64,000 nt of DNA from Dactylorhiza incarnata. Taxonomy: Eukaryota > Streptophyta > Magnoliopsida > Asparagales > Orchidaceae. Location of the stretch: positions 3,767,001 through 3,831,000 of the forward strand of contig JAWHQI010000257.1 of NCBI GenBank assembly GCA_033032865.1. The letters run 5' to 3'. This document shows positions 21,555 to 32,128 of this stretch, piece after piece. A model generated the notes under the pieces. It was not told where the DNA came from, did not search any database, and saw nothing but the letters and a program-made list of their open reading frames with translations. Both the position numbers and the translations under genes were made by a program. Positions within the stretch are counted from its first letter, which is position 1; every line of letters begins with the position of its first letter.

Positions 21555-21613
<59 letters not shown>
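21555..21613. repeat. Compound (AT)n(GT)n microsatellite
   Basis: A TA run passing directly into a TG run. Confidence 0.97.
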
Positions 21614-21614
<1 letters not shown>

Positions 21615-21817
21615 ATTCATGTCCTCAAGTAGCGACAGTACCCAAGTCACGACAGTACCTTTGCTCGTGCACACCATTACACCGCCGTGCAAGCGGACGT
21701 ACTCTCGTGACCTAGGGAAAAATAAGAGCCCTAGTATTTTTATTTTAAATCTGACCATGATTGTTCTTTTCTGTGAAGAGTATTGGTTTTGATTCAAAAT
21801 GGACGTCCAGGATGAAA
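21614..21817. other. Short intergenic stretch
   Basis: Nothing recognisable was found. The larger gap 20691-22254 contains only the listed small repeats and no supportable gene. Confidence 0.4.
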
Positions 21818-21985
21818 CGATGAAGCACACTATTACACCACAAAGGGATAACACCAAACTGTCCTTCACGCCAAATGATGATGCACACTATTACACCACA
21901 AAGGGACGACACCAAACTGTCCTCCGCGCCAAATGACGATGCACACTATTACACCACACGAGCCAAACGATGATGCACACTATAG
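21818..21985. repeat. 58-bp tandem repeat, about three copies
   Basis: Units containing GCACACTATTACACCACA and ACACCAAACTGTCC start near 21818, 21876 and 21934. A truncated further copy follows at about 21968. Confidence 0.88.
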
Positions 21986-22254
21986 CCACAGAAGGCTCTG
22001 GACTGTTGTGGGCGTCGTTCTGTGGGAAGGTGACATGATCCAAACTTTTCCCTGCTAAACTGCCCTCCGCGCCTTCTGTCCATTTCTGCAATGACACAGA
22101 ACGTCTGCAGTGCCATCTGTTGCTGGTCAAACTGTCCTCTTTCCCCCATCAAACTATCTCACTCGCTCGCTCGGTCGGGTTGGCTTGCTTGAGCCGTCGC
22201 CGTCGCACCTGTAACTTCCGTGGAGGAGCACATATGACTGATGGAGGTGATGAA

Positions 22255-23170
22255 TGTATTATTCTATATTCCTATATTAATATACAAAATAATATAATTT
22301 TTCGGTATTAAAAACTTTTCCAGAGCAGCAATATTGCAATATTAATAAGATTGCATGAAGGGGTGAGAAATAAATAAGAGAGTAATCTATAGTTTAGAAT
22401 CGAGCCTGGGTAAGGCGTGTGATCACTGCCTAAAGAAGTTGCACCACCCTCCGGCAGGGATTTCACCGATGCTCACTCCTCCAAGGTAAAACACCCGGCT
22501 AGATTCCGAAAGCTCCGATGAGCGCGGACACCGAAGAAGCACAGAGCACCCGAACTCCCACTTGATGAAACAAATGTAAAAGCAAAGAAAGCACGTAGAA
22601 GAACGTCACAAAACAGAGAGAGCAGCCGAGACCTGTCCTTCTGAGAAGAACGAGTATATATAAAACGAAGGCAGTAAAATCGCCGGAATAAAGGATCTCA
22701 AAACGGCAATATTAAAACCATAATAAATTTTAACGGTTATAATTGGAAGGCACATAATCGGGAAGAGAAACGATGCATATTTCCAACGTAAATAAAGGCA
22801 AGAAACACGCATATATGAGCGGTTAGAAAACGCGTAATAATAGCAAGAGAAAACGCGAACGGAAAAGGTTACGTCGAGTACATATCGACGTAATGACGAA
22901 ATCGAACGGAGGAACTCGACGCAACGTCGAGTTCTTATCGACGCAGACTGAAACGACGGAGAACTTGTCGATGCATGCGTCGACAATTTATCGACGCAAA
23001 TATGTTGCTTCGAATTCTTATCGACGCAACTCCGATATCTATTCGACGCAACTCCGAATAAAAGCTTTGAAACTATTTTGAACAAAAAATACAATTCAAT
23101 TCTTCCCCAAATCCAAATCCATATCCGGATCCGGTGCGGTGCGTGCGTGCGCGCGCGCGTGTGGTTCATA
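22255..23170 (-). repeat. Dispersed LTR-like repeat, copy 2
   Basis: It resembles 29580-30545 along most of its length (about 80% in the best part by eye) in the same orientation. A TATATATAAAA box lies at about 22654 and reads TTTTATATATA on the minus strand, so a minus-strand promoter is plausible. The upper half (22915-23060) has many TCGACGCAA/GTCGA motifs. The right end is GGATCCGG..GGTGCG. No internal domain was found between this copy and the next, so the assignment to an LTR is inferential. Confidence 0.55.
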
Positions 23171-23423
23171 GTTTCTCCTTATGTTCTTTTGAACAAGTAA
23201 GAAAGAGTGAATATATATATATACTTGCAAACTAGAAAACATATGAGCATGGTGGGACTAATGAGTTCATCTTTTCATATATGAAAGGTTCCCTCCAATA
23301 ATTTGGATTCCCTCCAATTTGGTTTTGGAGCTTTTCATCAAGTATGAATAGCCATACACCAAACACCTTAAAGGCTCCAATAAAACATTATAAAATAAAT
23401 GTTTTATTTACATAATTTCTAAC
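23171..23423. other. Short intergenic stretch
   Basis: AT-rich DNA with no feature recognised. Confidence 0.4.
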
Positions 23424-24390
23424 ATGAGGAGCGTCAGGTGGAGATGCTCATCCTGCTCTGAAACTTGGGAGTCTCCAATCCTCCTAACCCCATCGTCGCT
23501 CAGGGAAGAAGACCACCACTCGCCCAGGGACACATCCCACCGGGGGACGCCGCCCATCTTGGCCAACCACCCGTTGACGAGATGTCTGACGCAGCAAGCT
23601 CTGCACGCATCACACAGTCGGTTTTGCCACCGGGGAATGCTCGGTTCAACCCCCGTCCAGCGTAGGCGGACGTCGGGCAAGACAACCGAAGACTCACCCA
23701 CGAGGAAGTGAGGGACATGATCGGGGAAGAGTATGCCCAGGGTAGGCCGCACTGCTAATGCGCGACGCCCTTTCCACCATGATTCTCTGCTCGCTCCCCA
23801 GGTTCTGGAACACCCCATCCCGCACAGATTCAAACTGCCCCACTTTGAAACCTTCAACGGAATGGACGACCCCTTGGAACATACCAATCACTTCAAAATG
23901 ATCATGCACCTCTACAACGCGTCCGATCAACTCCTGTGTCAGGTGTTCCTTGCAATCCTGAAGGGATAAGCACGCACATAGTTCTACTCCCTGGAGGAAG
24001 AGGAGATCAACAACTTTGTAGAGCTAACACGCCTTTTCGTTGATCAATTCATAGCCAACCGCCAGATCGTCAGGGAAACCTCCCACCACTCTGGCATTCG
24101 CCAGAACGAGGGAGAAATGCTCAAGGACTTCTTCCGCCACTTCACCTCCGAGGCGCGACAAATTTCGGGGGTCTACTCCGAGCTCTTACGCGGTGTCTTC
24201 CTCGGGGGGGCTCCGCCTGAGTGGATTCTATTCTGCCCTTATGCGGGAGACGTGACGTGTATACACAGACCTAGTCCACCGAGTCGTGACACAGATCGCG
24301 GCAGACGAGGCCATCGAGGCACTCTGGTGACAGTTCAAGGCAATCCAAGAGGCAAGAGAGAGCTCTGGGGTTTTCCGACAAGGACATGAG
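23424..24390 (+). pseudogene. gag: TAT-type gypsy gag fragment, copy 1
   Basis: Several frames together give one decayed gag. Recognisable parts are RLTHEEVRDMIGEEYAQG, HRFKLPHFETFNGMDDPLEH followed by FKMIMHLYNASDQL and QVFLAILKG, then MLKDFFRHFTSEARQI, and finally TDLVHRVVTQIAADEAIEAL. This order matches the capsid part of TAT-lineage gag. Stops and frameshifts are frequent. No pol follows; LTR-like sequence comes directly after it. Confidence 0.7.
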
Positions 24391-24787
24391 ACCTTGCTCG
24401 TTCCTTCGCTCTGCACGCTCTCAAGTCTGCTCAAACTCAAGTCTCTAGGGGACGCTCTCGCAATCACCAAAAAAGGAATTGAAAAACACTCTCGTGGACG
24501 CTCTGGGACTTAGTTTTTTTCTCCTTTCTTTGTCTTTAAGGCTTGTACACGGAGAGGTGGCCCCGTCACCCTCAGAGGATCTCAAACTCTTATAACCGCA
24601 AAGGAACTAATGGAATTTGGCCAGCATAGATCCGACTACGTGGTTTTTCACCATTTCCTAGTTTTTCACGCTAAAATACCTCATGTCATTGTTGCTTGGT
24701 TTTCATTTGATTTTGCGCACTCGGCTCACTCTCGAGCTAAGGCGGTCTGATCGCCCAGACCGGGGGAAAACCGAGTGACCCGCAACA
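24390..24787 (+). repeat. TAT-type gypsy LTR (3' part)
   Basis: It ends GAGTGACCCGCAACA at 24787, followed by the primer region. The last 200 bp match the minus-strand LTR at 14581 onwards (GTGGTTTTTCACC, GCGCACTCGGCTCACTC, GAGCTAAG). The start of the LTR is not defined. Confidence 0.6.
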
Positions 24788-24811
24788 ATTTAGCGCCGTC
24801 TGTGGGAATGT
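24788..24811 (+). other. Primer-binding region of the TAT-type element
   Basis: TTTAGCGCCGTCTGTGGGAA (24789-24808) follows the LTR end, as in TAT/Retand elements (TTTGGCGCCGTCTGTGGGAA), with one G changed to A. Confidence 0.75.
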
Positions 24812-24843
24812 GTTCCTAACTCTCTAACAAATCTCTGAAGACT

Positions 24844-25560
24844 GTGCTTGCTCTATGCAAGCGTTCCCAACCAACTACAAAGACAAGGAGAAGCGCACGC
24901 ACTGCTAACGGCGCAGATTCGGAGGAGCGCGCCGATCTGGACCTCAACTCACCCGCAAGCAACGCTCCGCTTCAGGAGGGAGCCGCCACAACAATAACAC
25001 ATACAACTTCTGGGGAGGAGTGCGTACGACTGATGGAGTAGCGTCAGGTGGAGGTGCTCACACTACTCCGAGACTTGGACCGGAATCTCCAGTCCTCCCA
25101 ACCCCACCGTCGCTTAGGGAGTTGGAAGACCACCTCTCGCCAAGGGACGCGTCCCACTGGGGGATGATGCCCGTTTCGGTGAACCACCCGGTGACGAGCT
25201 GTCCGACGCAGCAAGCTCTGCGCACCCCACGACCGATTGTGTAACCTAGGAATGCTCGACTCAACCCCCGCCCAGGAGAGGTGGATGCAGGGCAGGACAA
25301 CCGAAGACTCACCCGCGAGGAAGTGAGGGACATGATCGAGGAAGAGTATGCCCAGGGTAGGTGCCGACCCGCGAATGCGCGAAGCCCTTTCCACCATGGG
25401 TCTTCGCTCGCTCCCCAGGTTCTGGCCCACCCCATCCCACACGAATTCAAAATGCCCCACTTTGAAACCTTCAATGAAATGGACGATCCCTTGGAACATA
25501 CCAGTCACTTCAAAACGATCATGCGCCTCTACAACGCGCCCGATCAACTCAGTCAGCTAA
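24844..25560 (+). pseudogene. gag: TAT-type gypsy gag fragment, copy 2
   Basis: This is the start of gag behind the primer site. It runs from the first frame (MLALCKRSQPTTKTRRSART) through RQVEVLTLLRDLDRNLQ to RLTREEVRDMIEEEYAQGR and FKMPHFETFNEMDDPLEH. It breaks off near 25545, at the same region where copy 1 continues. Frameshifts and stops lie between the blocks. It duplicates 23424-23935 at high similarity. Confidence 0.7.
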
Positions 25561-26140
25561 CATCGCGTCGGGACACTACCGAGGCGGGGTTACTGTCACG
25601 CGGGGCACGGAGGCTCCCTGTGTGCACAGTCAGTTGACCAAGCGTCCGAGTTTGGGCGGAGATACCGTCGCTGCTGGAGCATTGTCGCAACGAAGAGCAT
25701 CGATCGAGCATGGGCGTACCCGTCCGAAGATGCTCGTGTGTGTGTGTATATACATATAATTATTGAGGGGAATATATACATATAATAATTGCTCCCTAAA
25801 AATATCATCGTTATCTTTTCATAAAAAAAAAAATTTCTTGCCATTTAATATTCCTTTTTAACAATGTAAAGTTGCAAACCAAATATAAAAAGTAGTTGTC
25901 CAAAGAACACCATATAAAATAAGGTAGTTAACATCGCATCAATACATATATAATGATGTAAGTGCTTCTACAAGCGTCAAAATAAGGATGCATGATAACG
26001 ACATTGTACGTCGCATGTTAATTACGTAGCACAGATAATCAGTTATTATGTGAAAAATAAAATTTCCTAATTTATATATTCCTAGTTTATTCTTGTTTAT
26101 TAGATAGGAACACTATGACACGAGGGATCCTCTGCCCCAC
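25561..26140. other. Intergenic DNA, no gene seen
   Basis: It contains two copies of a TATATACATATAAT phrase (around 25747 and 25774) and otherwise AT-rich unassigned sequence. Confidence 0.4.
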
Positions 26141-26268
26141 GCGAGAGTACTTGCATCGCTCGTCTTCTTCAGTGAGCAGAATACCTCGATGATTAGACCC
26201 CAGTTTCCCTCGATGTCATCGTTGTCATCGCTGCATAATGGAGAAGGCGAGCGATGCGAGTACTGTCA
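26141..26268. repeat. Imperfect foldback, about 29-bp stem
   Basis: GAGTACTTGCATCGCTCGTC on the left (26145-26164) pairs with GGCGAGCGATGCGAGTACTG on the right (26246-26265), and pairing extends outwards and into the TTCTTCA/TGGAGAA ends. About 70 bases of loop lie between. It resembles a small MITE or a miRNA-type foldback. Nothing else supports either reading. Confidence 0.55.
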
Positions 26269-26395
26269 CGCAGGCACGATGATTCCCATGCCAGGCTACT
26301 CTTATCACATTAAGATTTATTAAAAAATGTCTATAAATTATATTTAAAAAAAAATATAATGAGTTGTGCGCCGCCGACCGGGGCTTAGCAGTCGG

Positions 26396-26520
26396 CGATC
26401 TTCTGTTTGGTTTGAACGTGAGCTTCCATAAAATTACATTAAGAACTGATTGATATTATAATAATTACGTACATGCCAACTTCTATTTGGTCTGAACGTG
26501 GGCTTCCATAAAATGGTTGG
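26396..26520. repeat. Spaced direct repeat
   Basis: CTTCTGTTTGGTTTGAACGT and CTTCTATTTGGTCTGAACGT, each followed by GRGCTTCCATAAAA, lie about 81 bp apart (around 26400 and 26481). Confidence 0.8.
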
Positions 26521-26697
26521 TTCCTGACTTGGGTTTAGAATGATCCGACCTAGCACAAGATCGGTTCAAAGTATTCTTTCAATTTTGAGCCTGGCTGACC
26601 CTAGGTAGCCGGACTCCGCTTGTGAGATTACCTCATCCTAATTTCATTGTATAACAAACACATATACTTTCTTAAAACTCCCTTTTCCCTTTCTTAA

Positions 26698-27021
26698 ATG
26701 GTTCGGTTCGCAGAAAGTGCAAAATCGCCCGAAGCCACCCGAGTTTGGGCAAGACGGCGAGTCGGCGACTCAGAGACTCTGTTGCTCCGCGCGATATCTT
26801 CTTCAATCCCTCCACAAACGCAGTTTGGGCTAGACGACGACTTCCTCGACACTTCTCCGTCGAATTTGGTGAGGGACCGAGGGACGACCTCCCCTGCAAG
26901 GCTGCATTCGACAGATTCAATTTCAAAAGACGACCTCCCTTGCATTCGTGGACAGACAAGGTGTGCAATTGTGGAAAACTTATCTTTCCTAATGCAGAAG
27001 GGAATCATAAAGAAAACTTAA
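26698..27021 (+). CDS. Unrecognised 107-codon open frame (doubtful)
   Basis: The plus-strand frame starts MVRFAESAKSPEATRVWARR and ends MQKGIIKKT. I do not recognise a domain. The region is open in other frames on both strands. It contains internal near-repeats (GTTTGGGCAAGACGGCGA and GTTTGGGCTAGACGACGA; two GACGACCTCCC blocks), which suggests compositional openness rather than coding. No splice or promoter evidence could be identified. Confidence 0.15.
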   Translation: MVRFAESAKSPEATRVWARRRVGDSETLLLRAISSSIPPQTQFGLDDDFLDTSPSNLVRDRGTTSPARLHSTDSISKDDLPCIRGQTRCAIVENLSFLMQKGIIKKT

Positions 27022-27247
27022 CCACTCTTTGGTAAATTCATATAGACCTTGTTCCTGCATGATATCCTTCCTCATAGTAATTTTCTAGTGGCGCAAATGC
27101 TAAAATAGAACAACAAAAGATGTAAATAAGTAAAAGAAGATGTGAGTATATGGCTGATATCTAAGTAAAAGAAGATGAATAAGAAACTATGATTATTCGA
27201 GTCTTCGATCAAAGTCAGATAAACCTAATGCAGAAGTACACAGAGAT
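27022..27247. other. Intergenic stretch
   Basis: Nothing recognised; AGTAAAAGAAGATG occurs twice around 27129 and 27165. Confidence 0.4.
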
Positions 27248-27250
27248 TAA

Positions 27251-27371
27251 GGCTCCGTTTGGGAGGGTTTATTTTCACCGGTCAAGCAGTTACGATCGCA
27301 TGAATCAGACCTTAATTAACATGCGATCGTAACCGTTTGACCGGTGAAAATAAGTTCCCCCAAACGAAGCC
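27251..27371. mobile_element. Tourist-like MITE, near-perfect foldback
   Basis: 121 bp bounded by GGCTCCGTTTGGG and its inverted counterpart CCCCCAAACGAAGCC, flanked by a TAA target duplication (27248-27250 and 27372-27374). The two halves form a stem of about 50 bp with few mismatches around a short loop. The TAA duplication and small size fit the PIF/Harbinger-type Tourist group. Confidence 0.88.
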
Positions 27372-27795
27372 TAAAGACTATAAAGACATGAGTTTCACTA
27401 TTGTACTCATACGAAAAATTTATCTTCCCGCGAAGGTAGACATACATACCAACATACCATTTGGTTTCATTTCAGTTAACGATTTACTTTTTCCTCGTTG
27501 AAATTTGTTCTGTGTTTACGACATTTTTGCTCACTTTGGATTAGTTCTGATCGTTCTGAAGTCTAGCAATCTCATTTTTCCCTGTTGATAAGAAATCAAT
27601 AAGGGTCCGTTCGTTTGGGCGGATTTGACTTTCTCGAATTGGCATTGGCGATTAGAAATTCAATTCTAATGTTCGGCGCAACGGAATTTATGCGGATATT
27701 GGCTTTCATGTGAAAACCCATGGCTTTGACTATGAACAAAAAAATCAAATCGTCAATTCTTACCTCCGCCCATGGGTTTTCCGCATAATCGAGTG

Positions 27796-28480
27796 CTTTC
27801 GCAAAAGTTTTTCGACCTGCGGGTGCGTTTTTCGACCGGACGTGCGTTTTCCTGCAGGGTGTTTTACGGTCGAGCACGCGTTTTTCGGTCGGGTGCGTGT
27901 CTTTCGACCGGGCACATGTTTTTCAGTCGGGTGCGTGTTTTTTCGACCGGATGTTCATTTTTCGCCCAAGCGGGCGTTTTTTTCGCCCAGGAGCGCGATT
28001 TTTTGCTCGAGCGCGAGTTTTTCACCCGGGCGCATATTTTTCTACCAGGCGGGCGTTTTTTCGGCCTGCCGGGAATTTTTCGACTAGGGGCTCTTTTTTC
28101 ATTCGGGCGCGCGTTTTTTAGCCCGAGAGCGCATTTTTCGGCCGGACGAGCGTTTTTCGACCAGCACGAATATTTTCACTGGGGCGCGCGTTTTCCAGCC
28201 GGGCACGCATTTTTCCACCAGGGCGCGCGTTTTTCGCCGTGGCGCGCATTTTTCCGCCCGGGCGCGCATTTTTCCGCCCGGGCGCGCGGCTTCCGCCCGG
28301 GCGCGCGTCTTCCGCCCGGGCGCGCGGCTTCCGCCCGGGCGCGCGTTTTCCGTGCGGGAACATATTTTTTTCCCGGACGCACATTTTTCGCCAAATCGCA
28401 TTTATTTCGGCCCAGACGCTCGTTTTTTGCTAGGGCGCGCATTTTTCTCCCAACCGTGCATTTTTTGCTCGGGTCGCAAA
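27796..28480. repeat. 19-21-bp minisatellite GCGTTTTTCGNCCGGGCGC, direct block
   Basis: About 34 degenerate units of the form CGCGTTTTTCGNCCGGGCG. The most homogeneous stretch is 28235-28350. The period, near 21, leaves a long open frame rich in Phe, Arg, Gly and Ala, which I do not call a gene. Confidence 0.9.
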
Positions 28481-28484
28481 ACGC

Positions 28485-28720
28485 ACACCTGGGCCGAAAA
28501 ACACCAGCTTGGGCGAAAGTGCGCCCCAGTGAAAAAAATGCGTGCACAAGCAAAAAATGCGCGTCCAGACAAAAAGTGTTATTCCGTGCCAAAAAATGCA
28601 CTCCCAACCGAAGAACTCTCGATCGGGTTTAAAACACGTGTCCTGGAGAAAAATGCGCGCCTGGGAAAAATACGCACTTGGGAGAAAAAATTGCGCTTGG
28701 GCGAAAAACACGCGTCTTAA
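28485..28720. repeat. Same minisatellite in inverted orientation
   Basis: From about 28485 the units read GGGCGAAAAANGCGCG, the reverse complement of the preceding block. The array therefore forms a large inverted repeat inside the transposon. Confidence 0.85.
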
Positions 28721-29190
28721 AACATATTATGCAATATAATGTAAATTTCAATACCAATTCCATCATTCAGCCGAACAACTCTTGTGCCTCAATTCTAATT
28801 CTGTTGACTGAATTCAATCTTACAGACGAACAACAAAATTGGAATTCTGTACAAAGCCAATTCATGTAGATATTGATTTTCGTCGAAAAGCAAATTTCAG
28901 AAAGCCAACTCTGTTCTAACAAACGGACCCTAAGAGGGTTCTTTCTCTATTGTTCTGACACCAAGGTGTGCAAGTACCCATAATCAAGAACCGTAGTTTA
29001 AATGTTTCATATGGTGAAATTGTTTGCTTCATGTTAATTTTATTTTTTTATTTAGATGTCATCTTCTTCCAGAACAAAGGAAAAGAAATAATAATAAAAG
29101 TCGTGTGGGTTAATTTGAGTAAATCGTGTGAGGTAAAAACTATGGTAGGACCTATACATACCGTCTCAGGAGGAGGATGTATCACAAAAT

Positions 29191-29508
29191 ATGTCCAAGA
29201 AACAAAAAAATGATGACACTAAAACTGAGCCTGGAGGAGATAATGCTATAAATAAATCTTCAATGTGGAGTCGTTTAGTAAGTTTAAGAATACTGAAGGA
29301 AGAGATAAAGCTAAAAGTAAATATTGTTGAAGTTGATCCGAAGAAGAATAATATTGGCACTTTAAGGACACATGATAACTTTATACCGGTTCAGGACAAG
29401 TCGAGAGAAAACAAAAAATGTTATTTTTCACTCAAAAGGAGGGTGCTGTGCTTTTATTTTAGATCCTCAATACAAATTAAAGTGACTATCAAAATGTCTG
29501 TGTGGTGA
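29191..29508 (+). CDS. Unrecognised lysine-rich 105-codon open frame (doubtful)
   Basis: It starts MSKKQKNDDTKTEPGGDNAI and is rich in Lys, Asn and Asp. I recognise no domain. It lies between a DNA transposon and an LTR-like repeat and could be a captured exon or chance openness in AT-rich DNA. No start context, splice site or homologue could be confirmed. Confidence 0.15.
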   Translation: MSKKQKNDDTKTEPGGDNAINKSSMWSRLVSLRILKEEIKLKVNIVEVDPKKNNIGTLRTHDNFIPVQDKSRENKKCYFSLKRRVLCFYFRSSIQIKVTIKMSVW

Positions 29509-29579
29509 CTGACACTATAAAAGTAAGGGAAATACTTGGAATGACTAAAAGTACAATCTATCGATTGTTTGATCACTAT

Positions 29580-30545
29580 AATAATGTTGTGTAAGAATAT
29601 TTTATTTTATTCCAAAATAATGTATATTTTTCCGGTTTTGAAAATAATAATAATAATAATAATAATAATGATAACAATAATAATAACAATAGATCTTAAA
29701 TAATAAGATTATAAAAACTTGTAAAACAGAGGGGTGAGAAATAAAAAAAATCAGAATAATATATAGTTTAGAATCGAGTCTGGGTAAGGCGTGATCACTG
29801 CCCTAAAGAAGTTGCACCACCCTCCGACAGAGCTTTCAGCAGAGGTGCACTCCTCCAAGGTACATGTCACGCTCGGTTAGATCCTGAAAACTCTGATGTG
29901 CTCGGACACCGAAGAAGCACAAAATACTCGAACTCCCACTTAATGAAGTAAATGTGAAGAAAAGAAAATCACGAAAGAAAGATCATCATCCAGAGCGAGA
30001 GTGCAAGAACAAGTTGTGCACAATCTTTTCAGCAAAACCTCCTATATAAGAGCCTCGTCAAAACTGCAACAACAAATCACGTAATAATTTTACAACGGTA
30101 ATTTTAGTAATGGAAATCGTGTAAGGAAAATACTTTGATTCCCAACGTATAAAAATTTATGCCAAAACGCATACAGAAAAATGAGAAGAAAATTCCGCGT
30201 GCTGGTCTGCGAATAACAGAGAAATTGAAGCAGGTAGAAATCAGAGGAAGTAGAAATTGGAGCAGGTAGAAATCAGAGCAAGTAGAAATCTGAGCAAATA
30301 GAAGTCGACATGGGCTGTGAATAGCAGAGAAGTCGACACTGACTGTGAATAGATGCGAAGTCGACGCGCAGGGAGAATTCAATACAACTATGCGCAGAAT
30401 AGTATTTGACGCACCTATGCGCAGAATAGTATTCGACGCAACTTTCAAAATGATAAAACTATTTTGTACAAAAAAATACAATACAATTCAATTATTCTCT
30501 AAATCCCAAATCCCAAAACCTAAATTCGAAATTCGGATCCGGCAT
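29580..30545 (-). repeat. Dispersed LTR-like repeat, copy 3
   Basis: Counterpart of 22255-23170 in the same orientation. Best conserved is 29762-29970. Its upper part has a 17-bp tandem repeat (GCAGGTAGAAATCAGA, 30225-30300) and GTCGAC motifs. It ends at GGATCCGGCATGGTGCG and passes immediately into Copia RT coding sequence on the plus strand, so this end is a junction between two elements. Confidence 0.55.
29640..29696. repeat. (AAT)n microsatellite
   Basis: AATAATAAT run with a few interruptions inside the LTR-like repeat copy 3. Confidence 0.95.
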
Positions 30546-30546
30546 G

Positions 30547-31688
30547 GTGCGTTGCGTACAAAGCACGATTGGTGATTCTTGGTAATAACCAGGTTGAAGG
30601 AATTGACTACGATGAAACTTTTACATCGATGCCAAAAATGGTGACTGTCAGTACTTTTTTATCTGTAGCAGCGGCAAAAGGGTGGGAGTTTCATCAAATG
30701 GATGTTCATAACGCTTTTTTGCGTGGAGATTTATATGAAGATTCCACAAGGTTTCAAAATTTCACAAACATGGAAGGTATGTCGGTTGCGCAAGTCCCTT
30801 TACGGGTTAAGACAGGCTCCTCGGTGCTGGTTTGCTAAACTTATGAATGCATTGAAAGAATATGGGCTCTCTCAATCTCATTATGATTATTCATTGTTCA
30901 CTTTACACCAAAATAAAATACAAATGTGTGTTTTGGTATACGTTGACGACCTTGTGATTCAGGGAAACAATGGTTATGCGATTCAGATCTTCAAAGCATA
31001 TTTGCCCAAGTGCTTTCATATGAAAGACTTGTGTACGTTGAAGTATTTTTTGGGTGTGGAAGTGGCAAAGGAACAATGATTGGATATTTCTTTGCCGGAG
31101 GAAGTATGCGTTGGACATTATTCTTGAGGCTGGGTTATTAGGAGCCAAACCAGCCGGATTTCCAATGGAACAAAATCAGTGCTTGGCCGTGGTGGAAGGT
31201 GCACCGATGGAAAATCCTGAACAACATAGAAGGCTGGTTAGACGTTTGATTTACTTGACACTCACTCGTCCTGAGTTGTCTTATGGGGTGCATGCCTTGG
31301 CCCAATTTATTCAGAAATCGAACTCTACACATTGGGAGGCGGTTACAGATGGTGTGATATCTGAAAGGTTTGCCTTGACAATGTATATATTTCTCCATTC
31401 CAAATGCACTTTGCAATTATATGCGTACTGTGATTCTGATTGGGCAAGTTGCCCGCTGACAAGAAGATCAGTGATCGGATATTCTATCTTACTGGGAAAC
31501 TCTCCTATTGCCTGGAAAACTAAGAAGCAATATACTGTGCCAAGATCATTTGTGCGCCAAAGCTGAATATAGATCTATGGCAGCGGCCACATGCAAGTTA
31601 AAATGGTTGAAAGGATTGTTGGAGTCTTTAGGAGTTTTGCATTACAATCCTATGAAGCTCTATTGTGATAGTTAATCAGCATTGTATA
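30547..31688 (+). pseudogene. pol: Copia reverse transcriptase/RNase H fragment
   Basis: The plus-strand remnant starts at the conserved YKARLV motif of the RT and ends inside RNase H at LYCDS. RT motifs are DYDETF, HQMDVHNAFL, CRLRKSLYGLRQAPR and the catalytic YVDD (in CVLVYVDDLVIQG). RNase H shows AYCDSDWASC and AEYRSMAAAT. Frameshifts near 30740, 31065 and 31550, and a stop near 31674, break it. The upstream part is cut off by LTR-like repeat copy 3 and the downstream part by LTR-D at 31689. Confidence 0.9.
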
Positions 31689-31954
31689 TGTAAGATCCCT
31701 CTCCCACACCTGGAGAGCATCCGGATCTTATGCCCAGAACCGCCGCCTTACGGTGATACTAACACCCGAGTTAGCTGCCTCCGCAAGACGACAATCCTGC
31801 CGGCAGAACGATCAACAGGCCAACAAGAGCTAAGAAGGGAAATAAACAAAACCAAGTCCACAATCACACATTTATACAACATAATATAAAAAATTCATCA
31901 GTGAGTACAACAAGTAAAGGAGAGAAAGGGCTTAAGCCCGGTACAAATCCAAGC

Positions 31955-32000
31955 AAAGTACAAAAACTCTCTCACTGCAAAGTACAAAAACTCTCTCACT
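31955..32000. repeat. 24-bp tandem duplication in LTR-D
   Basis: AGTACAAAAACTCTCTCACT occurs twice in succession. Confidence 0.9.
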
Positions 32001-32029
32001 CTACATCTATGTGGAAGCTAAACAAACTA

Positions 32030-32128
32030 TCAACTCTCGAACACCTGTCTTGTAGTAGAAGTAATGCGCGGCATAAGCTCCTTAGGTCCTGTCTCCTCTT
32101 CTAGCCGGAGCTCCATCACCTCGGGTAC
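32030..32128 (-). CDS. Candidate small LTR exon in LTR-D
   Basis: On the minus strand a pyrimidine-poor acceptor GTGACCGTAG ends at 32129. A 33-codon frame follows, starting VPEVMELRLEEETGPKEL and ending with TGA. The aligned place in LARD-C (54429-54524) is also an acceptor followed by an acidic open frame of 32 codons, although the sequences have diverged. Its partner exon with an ATG would lie beyond the truncation. This is inference from comparison only. Confidence 0.3.
   Translation of the reverse strand, partial: VPEVMELRLEEETGPKELMPRITSTTRQVFES

Larger units (their letters stand above)
27603..28930. mobile_element. PIF/Harbinger-like non-autonomous element with minisatellite cargo
   Basis: GGGTCCGTTCGTTTG at the left end and CTAACAAACGGACCC at the right end form terminal inverted repeats. 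TAA flanks both sides (27600-27602 and 28931-28933). Sub-terminal sequence is partly inverted as well (GACTTTCTCGAATTGG against CCAATTC.. near 28857). No transposase was found. The 1328-bp interior is mostly a GC-rich tandem array (27796-28720). Confidence 0.75.

Noticed and set aside
27772..28632. 286-codon open frame rich in Phe, Arg and Gly
   Set aside because: It follows the near-21-bp period of a minisatellite and other frames are open as well; no domain or start context.
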